Source of the DNA: Candidatus Moraniibacteriota bacterium
Lineage (GTDB): Bacteria; Patescibacteriota; Minisyncoccia; Moranbacterales; UBA1568
DNA length: 45,376 nt
Assembly: GCA_903893925.1 (NCBI GenBank)
Contig: CAITOC010000022.1
Location: 1 to 45,376, forward strand
Direction of reading: 5' to 3'
Below, one piece after another: positions 1 through 9,254 of the stretch. Under the pieces are notes generated by a model. It worked only from the letters and a program-made list of their open reading frames with translations, did no database searches and was not told the origin of the DNA. A program made the position numbers and the translations under genes. Position 1 is the stretch's first letter; the number at the start of each line of letters is the position of its first letter.

Positions 1-129
1 TACTGCGCCTATGATCTTCGGCGTAAACGCGTGTACCCCTTGTCGCCTTATCTACAGATAGGGCTCCGCGGGTTACCTGCCTTTCCGCTCGAAGCTCATA
101 CGGCTCGTGACGGAGACCCTAACGGATAG
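1..129 (+). CDS. C-terminal fragment of an unidentified protein truncated by the window edge
   Basis: Frame 1 is open from base 1 to TAG at 127-129 (YCAYDLRRKRVYPLSPYLQIGLRGLPAFPLEAHTARDGDPNG*). No recognisable family. Confidence 0.35.
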   Translation, partial: YCAYDLRRKRVYPLSPYLQIGLRGLPAFPLEAHTARDGDPNG

Positions 130-169
130 GCTCTAAGTATGTGTCGGGATAATCGGAAATAAAAAATAT

Positions 170-1129
170 ATGTCTTACGACGTCATCATTATCGGAGGCG
201 GGCCGGCGGGAGTCTCGGCCGGAGTGTATGCCGCACGCAAGAAGATGCGAGTGCTCCTGCTTACCGGAACGATCGGGGGGTCGTCTTCGGTGTCGGCGAC
301 CATCGAGAACTGGATAGGGGACGTCTCGATCGCCGGATATGCGTTCGCATCCCGGCTCGAGGAACACCTCCGCGCACAGGACGGACTCGATATCCGTCTC
401 GACGAATCAGTGACGGGCGTGACGAAACTTCCCGACGGTTCATTCGAGGTGAAGACGGAAAGGGGCGAGACTTTCGAGACGAAGTCGGTCATCGTCGCAT
501 CGGGTGTCCGACATCGGCACCTCGGCGTTCCCGGTGAGGAAACGTTCACGGGGAAGGGCGTCGCGTACTGCTCGACCTGTGACGCACCGTTCTTCCGCAA
601 CAAGCATGTCGCGGTCGTCGGTGGTGGCAACTCCGCATTCGAGGCGGTCGAAGACCTTATCCCGTATGCCACGAAGGTGACCATCCTCACGCTTGATCCC
701 GATTTCACCGCGGATCCGGTCTTACATGACCGCGTGCTTGGATCCGACAAGGTCGCGACGGTCCGACTCGCCAAATCCGAAGAGATCGTCGGTGAGCGGA
801 AAGTGACGGCACTTCGTTATGAGGACCTCGCGACGAATGAGAAGAGGGAATTATCCTGTGATGGTGTGTTTGTCGAGATCGGCATGATGCCGAATGCGGA
901 ACCGGTCCGTGATATCGTCGAATGCAATCGGCTCGGCGAGATCGTCGTCAATCCTCGGACGTTCGAAACTTCAACGCCGGGCATCTTCGCGGCCGGTGAC
1001 GTGACGGACCTTCCGTACCGTCAGAACAATATCTCCGCCGGCCAGGGAGCGGTGGCCGCGCTTGCCGCGTACGACTTCGTCCGTGGCGCCGGCGCCGGCA
1101 ATCCGACCGTGGTTGTAAAAAACGTTTGA
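170..1129 (+). CDS. trxB: Thioredoxin reductase / FAD-dependent NAD(P)-disulfide oxidoreductase
   Basis: GGGPAGVSAGVYAARKK FAD motif, CSTCDAPFF redox CxxC, VVGGGNSAFEA NAD(P) motif, FAAGDVTD near the C-terminus. Confidence 0.94.
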   Translation: MSYDVIIIGGGPAGVSAGVYAARKKMRVLLLTGTIGGSSSVSATIENWIGDVSIAGYAFASRLEEHLRAQDGLDIRLDESVTGVTKLPDGSFEVKTERGETFETKSVIVASGVRHRHLGVPGEETFTGKGVAYCSTCDAPFFRNKHVAVVGGGNSAFEAVEDLIPYATKVTILTLDPDFTADPVLHDRVLGSDKVATVRLAKSEEIVGERKVTALRYEDLATNEKRELSCDGVFVEIGMMPNAEPVRDIVECNRLGEIVVNPRTFETSTPGIFAAGDVTDLPYRQNNISAGQGAVAALAAYDFVRGAGAGNPTVVVKNV

Positions 1130-1154
1130 CCGAGGAGATTTTTCGTGCTATAAT
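1126..1154 (+). promoter_or_regulatory. Sigma70-type promoter for the CAP-domain gene
   Basis: TTGACC - 17 nt - TATAAT. The -35 overlaps the trxB stop codon. Confidence 0.75.
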
Positions 1155-1172
1155 GGACTTGTAAATGAGAAG

Positions 1173-1217
1173 AAAGCGGGTGTTTCCAGGGTGAAACGCC
1201 CGCTTTCCCTTCTTATT
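1173..1217 (+). terminator. Terminator- or attenuator-like hairpin in the leader of the CAP gene
   Basis: AAAGCGGGTGTTTC-cagggt-GAAACGCCCGCTTT followed by the pyrimidine-rich tract cccttcttatttt. Confidence 0.55.
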
Positions 1218-1230
1218 TTGAAACAAACCT

Positions 1231-2013
1231 ATGAAACGAATACTTCCCATCATCATCTTTCTCGCGACGATCGCCGTTCCTCTGAGCGGTGTTTCCGCAT
1301 CGAGCGGACAGTCTCCGTGGGTGGAGACTGCCGTCGCGCTTGCGAACCAGGAGCGCAAAGGCCGGAATATTCCCGAGCTCACAGTGAGCCCGACACTTGA
1401 ACAGGCTGCCGCGCTGAAACTTTCCGATATGGAAAAGAATGGGTACTTCGCGCACACGTCGCCTGCCGGACTGACCCCGTGGTCATTTATGGACAAGGTG
1501 GGATATGGGTATCGGTATGCGGGGGAGAACCTTGCCATACATTATACCGACCCGGGCAGTGAACACGTCGCATGGATGAAGAGCGAGAAACATTGTCAGA
1601 ACATTCTCGATCCCCAGTTCCGCGAGATCGGTATCGCGGTGAAGAAAGTGTTCTTCGAGGGGCGTGAGACGATGCTGACCGTCGAGATGTTCGGAACGGT
1701 CGCCGGGAATGAAGTTCAGACTACCCTGACGAAAGATGACGCCCTGACTCTGTGTAGGGGAGGTGTTCCGACGGTCTCCGGCGTTGCTGTCGATCTCGGG
1801 AACGGCAATTCTCTCGGCGGAAAGATCGCTCTCCTGTCGAACGGGATTTTCCCGGAGGCCGAAGCATACGCGCGGTCGCTCTCGGGAGACCTGTATGGCG
1901 TCGCGGAGCTTCTGACAACCACAGTATTTGCCTTGGCTCAGGTCGCCGCGATGATCATATCGATACGGCTCCTGCTTGCCCGTGAGACGCGGGAAGGTGT
2001 CTACCTGTCCTAA
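1231..2013 (+). CDS. CAP (SCP/PR1/YkwD-like) domain protein, secreted or membrane-anchored
   Basis: N-terminal signal sequence; LANQERKGRNIPELTVSPTLEQAAALK, FAHTSPAGLTPWSFM, GENLAIHY, HCQNILDPQFREIGIAV are CAP motifs; C-terminal hydrophobic segment. Confidence 0.9.
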   Translation: MKRILPIIIFLATIAVPLSGVSASSGQSPWVETAVALANQERKGRNIPELTVSPTLEQAAALKLSDMEKNGYFAHTSPAGLTPWSFMDKVGYGYRYAGENLAIHYTDPGSEHVAWMKSEKHCQNILDPQFREIGIAVKKVFFEGRETMLTVEMFGTVAGNEVQTTLTKDDALTLCRGGVPTVSGVAVDLGNGNSLGGKIALLSNGIFPEAEAYARSLSGDLYGVAELLTTTVFALAQVAAMIISIRLLLARETREGVYLS

Positions 2014-2212
2014 TTTTTCCGGCGGGAGAGAGACTCTGATATCCGGGGTTTCCCTCCCGTCCGAAAGAAAAGGACGGCCTGCACGTTTACAAAAACAAAA
2101 ACAGAAAGAAACATAAACACCCGGAATACCTTCCGGCAACCATAAAAAGGAATGAATCCTCTTTCCTCCTGCACGGCGGTGTCCGCACCCCCGGCAACCA
2201 TACGTATGAGAT

Positions 2213-2238
2213 AACCCCTTTCGGGGTTTTCTTTTTTT
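2213..2238 (+). terminator. Rho-independent terminator
   Basis: AACCCCtttcGGGGTT followed by ttctttttttg. Confidence 0.75.
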
Positions 2239-2286
2239 GTATATCGAAAATCGCATATTTATGGGCTTCTTTCGGGCTTTTCCCCC

Positions 2287-2315
2287 TTGCCTTGGTGGGG
2301 TATTTCGGCTAGAAT
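2287..2315 (+). promoter_or_regulatory. murA promoter (possibly leaderless transcript)
   Basis: TTGCCT - 17 nt - TAGAAT, with ATG at 2323 only 7 nt after the -10. Confidence 0.65.
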
Positions 2316-2322
2316 GTCAGGT

Positions 2323-3588
2323 ATGGAACGATTTGAAATCGAAGGAGGAAAACAACTCAGAGGAACCATCGACGTCCGCGGTTCGAAGAACGCGGCATTG
2401 CCGATTTTGGCCGCGACCCTTCTTTCCGAAGAAACGAGTGTCATCGGCAACGTCCCGCGTATCGAGGACGTGTTTCGTCTGCTCGAAATTCTCGAAAGCA
2501 TGGGAGTCTCTGTGGAATGGCGCGACGAGCGGACGGTCGCGGTGACGCCGAAAACCGTCGATCCTTCACGGATGGACACGATGCCTGTAAAGAAGATCCG
2601 CTCTTCGATCCTGTTGCTCGGATCGCTCTCGGCCCGGTTCGATCATTTTTCCCTCGCGCATCCCGGTGGATGTGTCATCGGTGTACGACCCGTGGGCACG
2701 CATTTCGATGCGCTCAGGAAACTCGGTGTCGTTATCGAGGGCGACGGCAAGGGATACCGTATCGATGCGTCCGGTCGGAAGCCTGGGAAGATCGCCTTGC
2801 GTGAGATGTCCGTGACAGCGACCGAGAACGCGATGATGCTCGCGGCGGGAATGTCGGGCAAGACGGTCATTCGGGTCGCGGCAGCCGAACCGCATGTCGA
2901 GGATCTCGGACGATTTCTCGAAAAAATGGGAGCGAAAGTGTCCGGTCTCGGGACGCATGTCATCGAAATCGAAGGAGCAGCATCGCTTTCGGGCGCGGAG
3001 TACTCGGTTATCCCGGATGCCAATGAGGCGGCGACCTTCCTTATCCTCGGGGTGGCGACCGGCAGTCCGATTACGGTCGTGAACGCGCGCGAAGATCATC
3101 TCGACATCGTGCTCGAGAAATTACGTGAGTTCGGAGCCGATTTCCGGATCGACGGGGACTCGATAACGGTCGTCCCGGCGGAGCACCTTGTCGCCGTTCC
3201 GAAGATCGATACGCGTACCTATCCCGGGATCCCATCGGATGTGCAGGCGCCGCTTGGGGTCTTGGCAACGCTGTCCGATGGTGAGACACTTCTTTTCGAC
3301 ACGGTTTTCGAGGGGCGATTCAATTATGTGGCCGAACTCGAGAAGATGCGGGCCTTCGCGACGGTACTCAACCCTCATCAGGTGCTTTTCCGCGGGCCGG
3401 CGAAGCTTCGCGGTACGACGATACGGAGCTACGATCTCCGGGCCGGAGCGGCGCTCATCATCGCGGCGCTCGCAGCCGAGGGCAAGACGGTTATCGAAGA
3501 TATCTATCAGGTGGACCGCGGATATGAGCGGATCGAGGAACGACTCGCAGCACTCGGGGCGGATATACGTCGGGTGAATGACCGATGA
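2323..3588 (+). CDS. murA: UDP-N-acetylglucosamine 1-carboxyvinyltransferase
   Basis: MERFEIEGGKQLRGTIDVRGSKNAALPILAATLL; EPSP-synthase-like repeats. ATG 2323 chosen over the ORF-track start at 2287. Confidence 0.95.
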   Translation: MERFEIEGGKQLRGTIDVRGSKNAALPILAATLLSEETSVIGNVPRIEDVFRLLEILESMGVSVEWRDERTVAVTPKTVDPSRMDTMPVKKIRSSILLLGSLSARFDHFSLAHPGGCVIGVRPVGTHFDALRKLGVVIEGDGKGYRIDASGRKPGKIALREMSVTATENAMMLAAGMSGKTVIRVAAAEPHVEDLGRFLEKMGAKVSGLGTHVIEIEGAASLSGAEYSVIPDANEAATFLILGVATGSPITVVNAREDHLDIVLEKLREFGADFRIDGDSITVVPAEHLVAVPKIDTRTYPGIPSDVQAPLGVLATLSDGETLLFDTVFEGRFNYVAELEKMRAFATVLNPHQVLFRGPAKLRGTTIRSYDLRAGAALIIAALAAEGKTVIEDIYQVDRGYERIEERLAALGADIRRVNDR

Positions 3589-3665
3589 TCACGTTCCAAA
3601 AACCAAAAATAACGGGAGATGCTTCGTTTGATGATTGGAATGTGGTGTTTGGTTATTGAACTGAT

Positions 3666-4679
3666 ATGAATCCATTCGTGCAAAAAATCGGCATCGACCT
3701 CGGAACCGCGAACACGCTCGTGTTCGTGCCGGGCAAGGGCGTCGTGGTGAATGAACCGTCCGTCGTGGCGATCTCGGTGCTCGAGAACAAGGTGCTTGCG
3801 GTGGGCAACGAGGCCAAGGAGATGATCGGCCGTACGCCGGATACGATCGTCGCGTCCCAACCGCTCCGTGACGGGGCGATCGCGGACTATCGGGTGACCG
3901 AGGCGATGCTCCGGTATTTCATACAGAAGGTCTCCGGCAGGTTTCGATTGATTCGTCCCGAAGTCGTGCTTTCCATCCCGGCCGGCGTTACCTCGACGGA
4001 GCGGCGCGCGGTCATCGATGCGGCGAACAAAGCCGGCGCACGTGCGGCCTACGTCGTGAAGGAGCCGATCCTCGCGGCCATCGGGGCGGGAATCCCCATC
4101 CATACCGCGCAGGGGAATATGATCATCAATATCGGCGGTGGAACGTCCGAAATCGCGGTCATCTCGCTCGGTGGCGTGGTTGCGTCGGCGTCGGCACGCG
4201 TCGGCGGGAACCGCATCGACCTGGCCATCTCGGACTATATCAAGCGCAAGTATAGTCTTGCGATCGGCGAACGGACGGCGGAAGAGCTCAAGATCAAGAT
4301 CGGTGCCGCCATCGCACAGGTCAAGGAGGATCACATGGATATCCGCGGGCGTGACCTTATGGGCGGACTTCCGCGAACGGTATCCATCTCGTCCAACGAG
4401 GTAACCGAAGCGGTCCAAGATGAGCTTCGCGAGATCATCAATGTGGTGAAGCAGGTCCTCCAAGAGACCCCGCCGGAGCTCTCGGCCGATATCATGGACA
4501 AAGGCATGGTGCTCTCGGGTGGGACGTCCCAGCTCCGTTTCCTCGACCAACTCATCAGCAAGACGATCGGCGTGCCGTGCTATGTGGCGGACGATCCGGC
4601 GTTTTGCGTGGCGCGCGGGACCGGTATCGTGCTCGAGAATCTCGACGCGTACAAACGGAGTATCATGCTGGGGAAATAG
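3666..4679 (+). CDS. mreB: Rod shape-determining actin-like protein MreB
   Basis: KIGIDLGTANTLVFVPGKGVVVNEPSVVAI, INIGGGTSEIAVISLGG, MDKGMVLSGGTSQLRFLDQLI. Confidence 0.97.
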   Translation: MNPFVQKIGIDLGTANTLVFVPGKGVVVNEPSVVAISVLENKVLAVGNEAKEMIGRTPDTIVASQPLRDGAIADYRVTEAMLRYFIQKVSGRFRLIRPEVVLSIPAGVTSTERRAVIDAANKAGARAAYVVKEPILAAIGAGIPIHTAQGNMIINIGGGTSEIAVISLGGVVASASARVGGNRIDLAISDYIKRKYSLAIGERTAEELKIKIGAAIAQVKEDHMDIRGRDLMGGLPRTVSISSNEVTEAVQDELREIINVVKQVLQETPPELSADIMDKGMVLSGGTSQLRFLDQLISKTIGVPCYVADDPAFCVARGTGIVLENLDAYKRSIMLGK

Positions 4680-4683
4680 ACTT

Positions 4684-4718
4684 CGCGACTCACGACTCAC
4701 GATTCGCAATTCGCAACC
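4684..4718. repeat. Degenerate heptanucleotide tandem array (5 units)
   Basis: CGCGACT CACGACT CACGATT CGCAATT CGCAACC. A second short run GTTGTCA GTTATCA GTATGAT lies at 4751-4771 and overlaps the likely next start codon. Confidence 0.8.
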
Positions 4719-4766
4719 TTGAATCGACGACGTACTACGGTATTTCGGTTGTTGTCAGTTATCAGT

Positions 4767-5852
4767 ATGATAATAGGAATAGATTCGTCGCGGGCATTCC
4801 TGCGGAATCGGACCGGTATCGAGGAATACGCGTACCAGGTCGTTTCACACCTTCGTGACCCACTCCGAAATGAGCGGGTGATTTTGTATGTCCGTCACGG
4901 CCAGGGTCCTGATTTCGAATTACCGGCATCATGGGAAGTCAGGTCGCTTCGGGCGCCGCGATTTTGGACGCATGTCCGTCTTTCACTTGAGATGCTGTTA
5001 CATCGACCAGACATATTGTTCGTCCCGGCGCACACGGTGCCGTTTATTCACCCTAAAAAATCAATCGTCACCGTGCATGGGCTTGAATACGAGTTTTCCT
5101 CGGAAAGCTATTCCCCGTGGGAGCGAACCTATATGCGCGCAGTGATCCGGTTCTCGTGTAGGGCGGCCGAGACGGTCATTGCCGTGTCGGAGAATACGAA
5201 AAAGGACCTGATACGGCTCTATGGGACTCCGGCTGAGCGGATACGGGTGGTGTATGAGGGGAAGCCGGAATTCCGTCCACATACGGACGGAACAATTTCG
5301 AAACGGGAACGGGGAATTGAAAAACCATATTTGTTATTTATCGGGCGGATCGAGGAACGGAAGAACGTCCGACGAATCGTGGAAGCATTCGATATTTTGA
5401 AAAAGAAGAAAGCTATCCCTCATCGGCTCGTGCTTGCTGGGAAACCCGGGTATGGATATGAAGCGGTACAAGATGCGATCGAAGCGTCGGAGTATCGGGG
5501 CGATATTATCGAAATGGGATATGTGAGTGCCGAAGAAAAGACGGAACTGCTTTCCGAGGCCGATGTATTCGTGTTCCCGTCGCTGTATGAGGGCTTCGGT
5601 CTGCCAGTGATCGAGGCGCAGACGGTCGGTGTGCCGGTCGTGACGTCCGATATTTCGTCGCTTCCGGAAATCGGGGGAAAAGGCGCCTTGTACGCGGATC
5701 CGCTTTCGGTCGAATCGATCGCTGACCGTATCTGGGAGGTTCTTTCCAGCTCGGCCCTGCGGAGTGGTATAATAGAAAAAGGCCGAGCGAATGCCGAACG
5801 GTTCGACTGGGCGAAGTGCGCGGAAGAAGTTTCGGCACTCATACGACGTTGA
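4767..5852 (+). CDS. Glycosyltransferase family 4 (group 1)
   Basis: YLLFIGRIEERKNVRRIVEAF and FVFPSLYEGFGLPVIEAQTVGVPVVTSDISSLPEIGG. Start taken at MIIGIDSSRA. Confidence 0.92.
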   Translation: MIIGIDSSRAFLRNRTGIEEYAYQVVSHLRDPLRNERVILYVRHGQGPDFELPASWEVRSLRAPRFWTHVRLSLEMLLHRPDILFVPAHTVPFIHPKKSIVTVHGLEYEFSSESYSPWERTYMRAVIRFSCRAAETVIAVSENTKKDLIRLYGTPAERIRVVYEGKPEFRPHTDGTISKRERGIEKPYLLFIGRIEERKNVRRIVEAFDILKKKKAIPHRLVLAGKPGYGYEAVQDAIEASEYRGDIIEMGYVSAEEKTELLSEADVFVFPSLYEGFGLPVIEAQTVGVPVVTSDISSLPEIGGKGALYADPLSVESIADRIWEVLSSSALRSGIIEKGRANAERFDWAKCAEEVSALIRR

Positions 5853-5911
5853 ATATGTAATGACCGTTTCGTATTCAGCGAGCCGTTTTTGAACAATGAG
5901 TCAATGTAACA

Positions 5912-7213
5912 ATGAAACAAGTCTCTTCAAAAAACAAGACTGCTTTCGTTCACGATTTTCTCGTGTCGTACGGGGGTGCGGAGCGTGTGTTGGAAAGCCT
6001 GATCAAGCTCGATTTGGAAGCGCCGATCTATACGCTTCTGTATGATCCGGACGCGATGAAAGGGCGGTTTTCGGGACGCGAGATACGGACCTCTTTTTTG
6101 CAGAAACTCCCGAAATTTTTCCGTAAGCGGTACCGATTCCTCCTTCCACTCTTTGCCGTGGCTGCGGAGTCGCTCGATCTGCGTGAGTTCGATACCGTCA
6201 TATCTTCTTCTGGTGCGTGGTCCAATGGAATCGTGACCAGACTTCGCACGATGCATATCGCGTATCTCCATTCGCCGATGCGTCTTTTGTGGGATACGAA
6301 CGAACGGTATCTCGATACGGCACGGCTACGTGGTCCGGGTCGGTTTTTGGGTCGATTATATTTGTCGTATCTGCGGGTGTGGGATCGTGAGGCGGCGGAT
6401 CGTCCGGATATGCTTGTCTCCAATTCCGAATATACGAGGGAGCGCGCTCTCAAATACTATCGTCGGGATTCGGTCGTGGTCCATCCGGCGGTGACACTGT
6501 CGGAATATTCCCACCCTTCAGACGGAGGCTCCCATCCATCACCCCGCAAAGCCGGGGAGCTCCCCTCTGGCAGGGGCTCCCACCCCTCAGTCCCGAATAC
6601 GGGACAGCTCCCCTCTGGCAGGGGAGCGGGGGAACGAGAGGATTTTTTTCTGGTGGTGTCGCGACTAACCGCGAGCAAGGGTATCGATATCGCGATCGAA
6701 GCCTTCAACAAACTTCAACTTCCGCTCCGGATCGTCGGGGAAGGACGTGAACGTCGACATCTCGAATCGATCGCGAAGAAGAACATCGACTTTCTCGGCT
6801 CCGTGGACGATGCCGAGCTGGTCTCACTCTATCGTCTCGCTACGGCGGTCATCGTGCCATCGGAAGAAGACTTCGGAATGGCGGCGGCGGAAGCTGTTTC
6901 GCTCGGGACTCCGGCAATCGTGCTCGACAAGGGCGGCACGGCAGAAATCGTCACGGAAGGGAAAACCGGGGAATACTTCGGGGCTGCGACTCCCGAGGTG
7001 CTCGCGGATGCGGTACGGCGGTTCCTGGCTCGTGGTACCGACGCATACGTCGTTGATCCTGATGCCGGAAAATGGTTTTCGGAAGATCGGTTCCTCTCGA
7101 CATGGCGAGCATTGTTGGCAAAAAGGGAAGAAGAAATAATTACACCGAAATTCGAAACTCTCTCCAAATGTGAATACCGAGAAGCGCGTCGGTCCGACGA
7201 AAGTGCAGTATAA
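5912..7213 (+). CDS. Glycosyltransferase family 4 (group 1) with an in-frame repeat insertion
   Basis: N-terminal FVHDFLVSYGGAERVLESL; DFFLVVSRLTASKGIDIAIEAFNKL; VIVPSEEDFGMAAAEAVSLGTPAIVLDKGGTAEIV. Confidence 0.92.
   Translation: MKQVSSKNKTAFVHDFLVSYGGAERVLESLIKLDLEAPIYTLLYDPDAMKGRFSGREIRTSFLQKLPKFFRKRYRFLLPLFAVAAESLDLREFDTVISSSGAWSNGIVTRLRTMHIAYLHSPMRLLWDTNERYLDTARLRGPGRFLGRLYLSYLRVWDREAADRPDMLVSNSEYTRERALKYYRRDSVVVHPAVTLSEYSHPSDGGSHPSPRKAGELPSGRGSHPSVPNTGQLPSGRGAGEREDFFLVVSRLTASKGIDIAIEAFNKLQLPLRIVGEGRERRHLESIAKKNIDFLGSVDDAELVSLYRLATAVIVPSEEDFGMAAAEAVSLGTPAIVLDKGGTAEIVTEGKTGEYFGAATPEVLADAVRRFLARGTDAYVVDPDAGKWFSEDRFLSTWRALLAKREEEIITPKFETLSKCEYREARRSDESAV
6531..6626 (+). repeat. Two tandem 48-bp palindrome-containing units inside the GT4 coding sequence
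   Basis: Copy A 6531-6578 and copy B 6579-6626 encode SHPSPRKAGELPSGRG and SHPSVPNTGQLPSGRG. Each holds two hairpins (CCCCG/CGGGG or GTCCCG/CGGGAC, and CTCCCCtctggcaGGGG). Confidence 0.9.
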
Positions 7214-7300
7214 AAATAGAGAAGAGAGCTTTTTGTTAAGAGGATTCGCTCTGTGAATGCCGGGGTGAACTCCCACATGTTACCAGTCATTGATCTCAGT

Positions 7301-8167
7301 ATGGCTATTATCGGACACGAACGACAGAGGACGTTCCTCGGGAAGATTTCATTAGGAGAGCTCCCGCATCATGCGTTCCTCTTTTTCGGCCCGGAAGGGG
7401 TCGGAAAACGCCTTGTGGCGCTTGAATTCGCTGCGTCACTCCTTGGTTTTCCTGGTGAGGACCCGTCGCAGAAACAGGATTTTTTATCATTTGCACCCGA
7501 GGCAAAAAAGGAAGGTGGGAAACGGAGCATATCCGTCGAAACCGTCCGCGAGACAGGAAAATTTTTGAGTCGGTTTCCGGCGGAAGCGCATCGTCGCGTC
7601 ATCTTGATCGACGATGCCGATCGGATGACCGAGGAGGCCCAAAATGCGCTCCTCAAACTGCTTGAAGAGCCGAACTCGTCCTCGATACTCATTCTGATTG
7701 CCTCGCGGACAGGATTGCTTCGTGACACGGTCGTTTCCCGGACATTCCGTGTCCCGTTCGCATCCGTTTCCGAGGAAGCGATGCGGTCCGGCTTCGGCTC
7801 GTCAGTCGCTGAACCATTTTTCTTTTCTCTCGGCCGGCCGGGAATCGTCGCCGGCGCAATCGCCAATCCCGATGCGTTTTCCGGTCGTCGGGATTTGCTC
7901 CGATCCCTTTTCCGTCTTTCGGCACTTTCTGTTTCTGAGCGACTCGCCCTTTCGGAGAAATTGTCCACGTCGCCAACTGAAACGGCCGAGGTACTCGAGT
8001 GGTGGGCCTCGGGTTTGAGAAATATGCAAAAACGGGGTGATTCCGCCAAGTCAGTCGTACGTCGGTATCGTTTCCTCGAAGATATCGAGAAGACGACCCG
8101 CTCGCTTCGGGATACCAATGCGAATGCGCGTCTGTCGCTTGATCGACTGTTTCTCGTCTCGATCTGA
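7301..8167 (+). CDS. holB: DNA polymerase III subunit delta'-like AAA+ protein
   Basis: MAIIGHERQRTFLGK...HHAFLFFGPEGVGKRLVALEFA (Walker A), VILIDDADRMTEEAQNALLKLLEEP. Start at 7301 preferred over 7253. Confidence 0.85.
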   Translation: MAIIGHERQRTFLGKISLGELPHHAFLFFGPEGVGKRLVALEFAASLLGFPGEDPSQKQDFLSFAPEAKKEGGKRSISVETVRETGKFLSRFPAEAHRRVILIDDADRMTEEAQNALLKLLEEPNSSSILILIASRTGLLRDTVVSRTFRVPFASVSEEAMRSGFGSSVAEPFFFSLGRPGIVAGAIANPDAFSGRRDLLRSLFRLSALSVSERLALSEKLSTSPTETAEVLEWWASGLRNMQKRGDSAKSVVRRYRFLEDIEKTTRSLRDTNANARLSLDRLFLVSI

Positions 8168-8173
8168 TCCCGT

Positions 8174-9244
8174 ATGAAAAATAAACCTGAAACGATAAAA
8201 CCAAAACGGAAAACGGAACTGAAGCCGAAGAAACTGCTTCTCTCGAAGAAGGAGAAACAAGCCGTTTCGCCACATGCACACATGTTTCGGGAAGCGTTTC
8301 TGCCGGATCGGAGGGTTCGGAAGCCGCTTTTGGTCCGTGAGAAGCCGAAGCGTTCAGGAGGCGTCCTCTCCGGGGCTATTCTCCTCTGGGTCGCATTCCT
8401 TTCCGTGACGACCTATACTCTTTTCTTTTCAGACTTCCATAAGATACAAATCATCGAATTGTCCGGCACGAAAGATATTTCAGCGGAGGATATCCAATCA
8501 TTTGTCCGGGATCGGCTTGCTGAAAAAACGTTCCGGTTCTTTTCACAAGACAATTTTTTCCTCGCACCGACCGATTCGATTCGGAACGATATGCTTCGTG
8601 CTTTTCCGAAGCTTGCGACCGCGTCCATATCCCGGCAGTTCCCGGATACGATACACATTCAGGTGACCGAACGGGACCGGATACTTTTGTGGTGCTCCGG
8701 TGATCCGTGCTCTCTGGTCGGTGACGATGGCGTAGCGGAGGACGGTTCGTCCTCGATGACGCCGAGCAATGAGCCGTTCCTCCTGCGCATTATCGACGAC
8801 GGTTCCAGTCCGGTGACCATCGGTGAACCGCTCCTCGATCCGAAGTCGGCTTCGGCAATCATCCGTTTGGCACAAGCGCTCCCGGATCGTGCCGGTATCG
8901 CCGTCACGTCGCCGATGCATTCTCCGTCTCGCGTGTCCGACGAGGTACGGATCACGACCAAAGATGGGTGGGATATCCTTGCGAATCTCACTCTCGATCC
9001 CGACAAAACGATCGCTTCGCTTCTGCTTGTCCTTGATAAGGAAATCCCGCAAGATCGGCGCTCCGTGCTCCGGTATATAGACCTTCGTACCGAGAACAAG
9101 GCATTCTTTGCATACTCGGACTGGACGCCTCCGCCGGACCCCACGGCTACGAATCCGACGGCTACTCCGGCGACCCCTACCCCGATCCAGAGCGGGACTC
9201 CCACGAATACCAATGCAAAGAAGGTAGATAATGTAAAAAAATGA
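8174..9244 (+). CDS. ftsQ: FtsQ-type POTRA cell-division protein with Pro/Thr-rich C-terminus
   Basis: One N-terminal TM (LLWVAFLSVTTYTLFFSDF) followed by POTRA-like IQIIELSGTKDISAEDIQSFVRDRL and FPDTIHIQVTERDRI. Confidence 0.8.
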   Translation: MKNKPETIKPKRKTELKPKKLLLSKKEKQAVSPHAHMFREAFLPDRRVRKPLLVREKPKRSGGVLSGAILLWVAFLSVTTYTLFFSDFHKIQIIELSGTKDISAEDIQSFVRDRLAEKTFRFFSQDNFFLAPTDSIRNDMLRAFPKLATASISRQFPDTIHIQVTERDRILLWCSGDPCSLVGDDGVAEDGSSSMTPSNEPFLLRIIDDGSSPVTIGEPLLDPKSASAIIRLAQALPDRAGIAVTSPMHSPSRVSDEVRITTKDGWDILANLTLDPDKTIASLLLVLDKEIPQDRRSVLRYIDLRTENKAFFAYSDWTPPPDPTATNPTATPATPTPIQSGTPTNTNAKKVDNVKK

Positions 9245-9254
9245 GTATCGTTTC

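Noticed and set aside
2020-2210. Possible ncRNA between the CAP gene and murA, with two CCGGCAACCAT words
   Set aside because: No recognisable RNA family, and the repeated word resembles the SAM core only superficially; too weak to call.
1483-2256. 257-aa minus-strand ORF opposite the CAP gene
   Set aside because: Antisense to a confident CAP-domain gene and runs through a terminator.
3507-4709. 400-aa minus-strand ORF opposite mreB
   Set aside because: Antisense shadow of a strongly coding GC-rich gene; Arg/His/Asp-rich composition and no recognisable domain.
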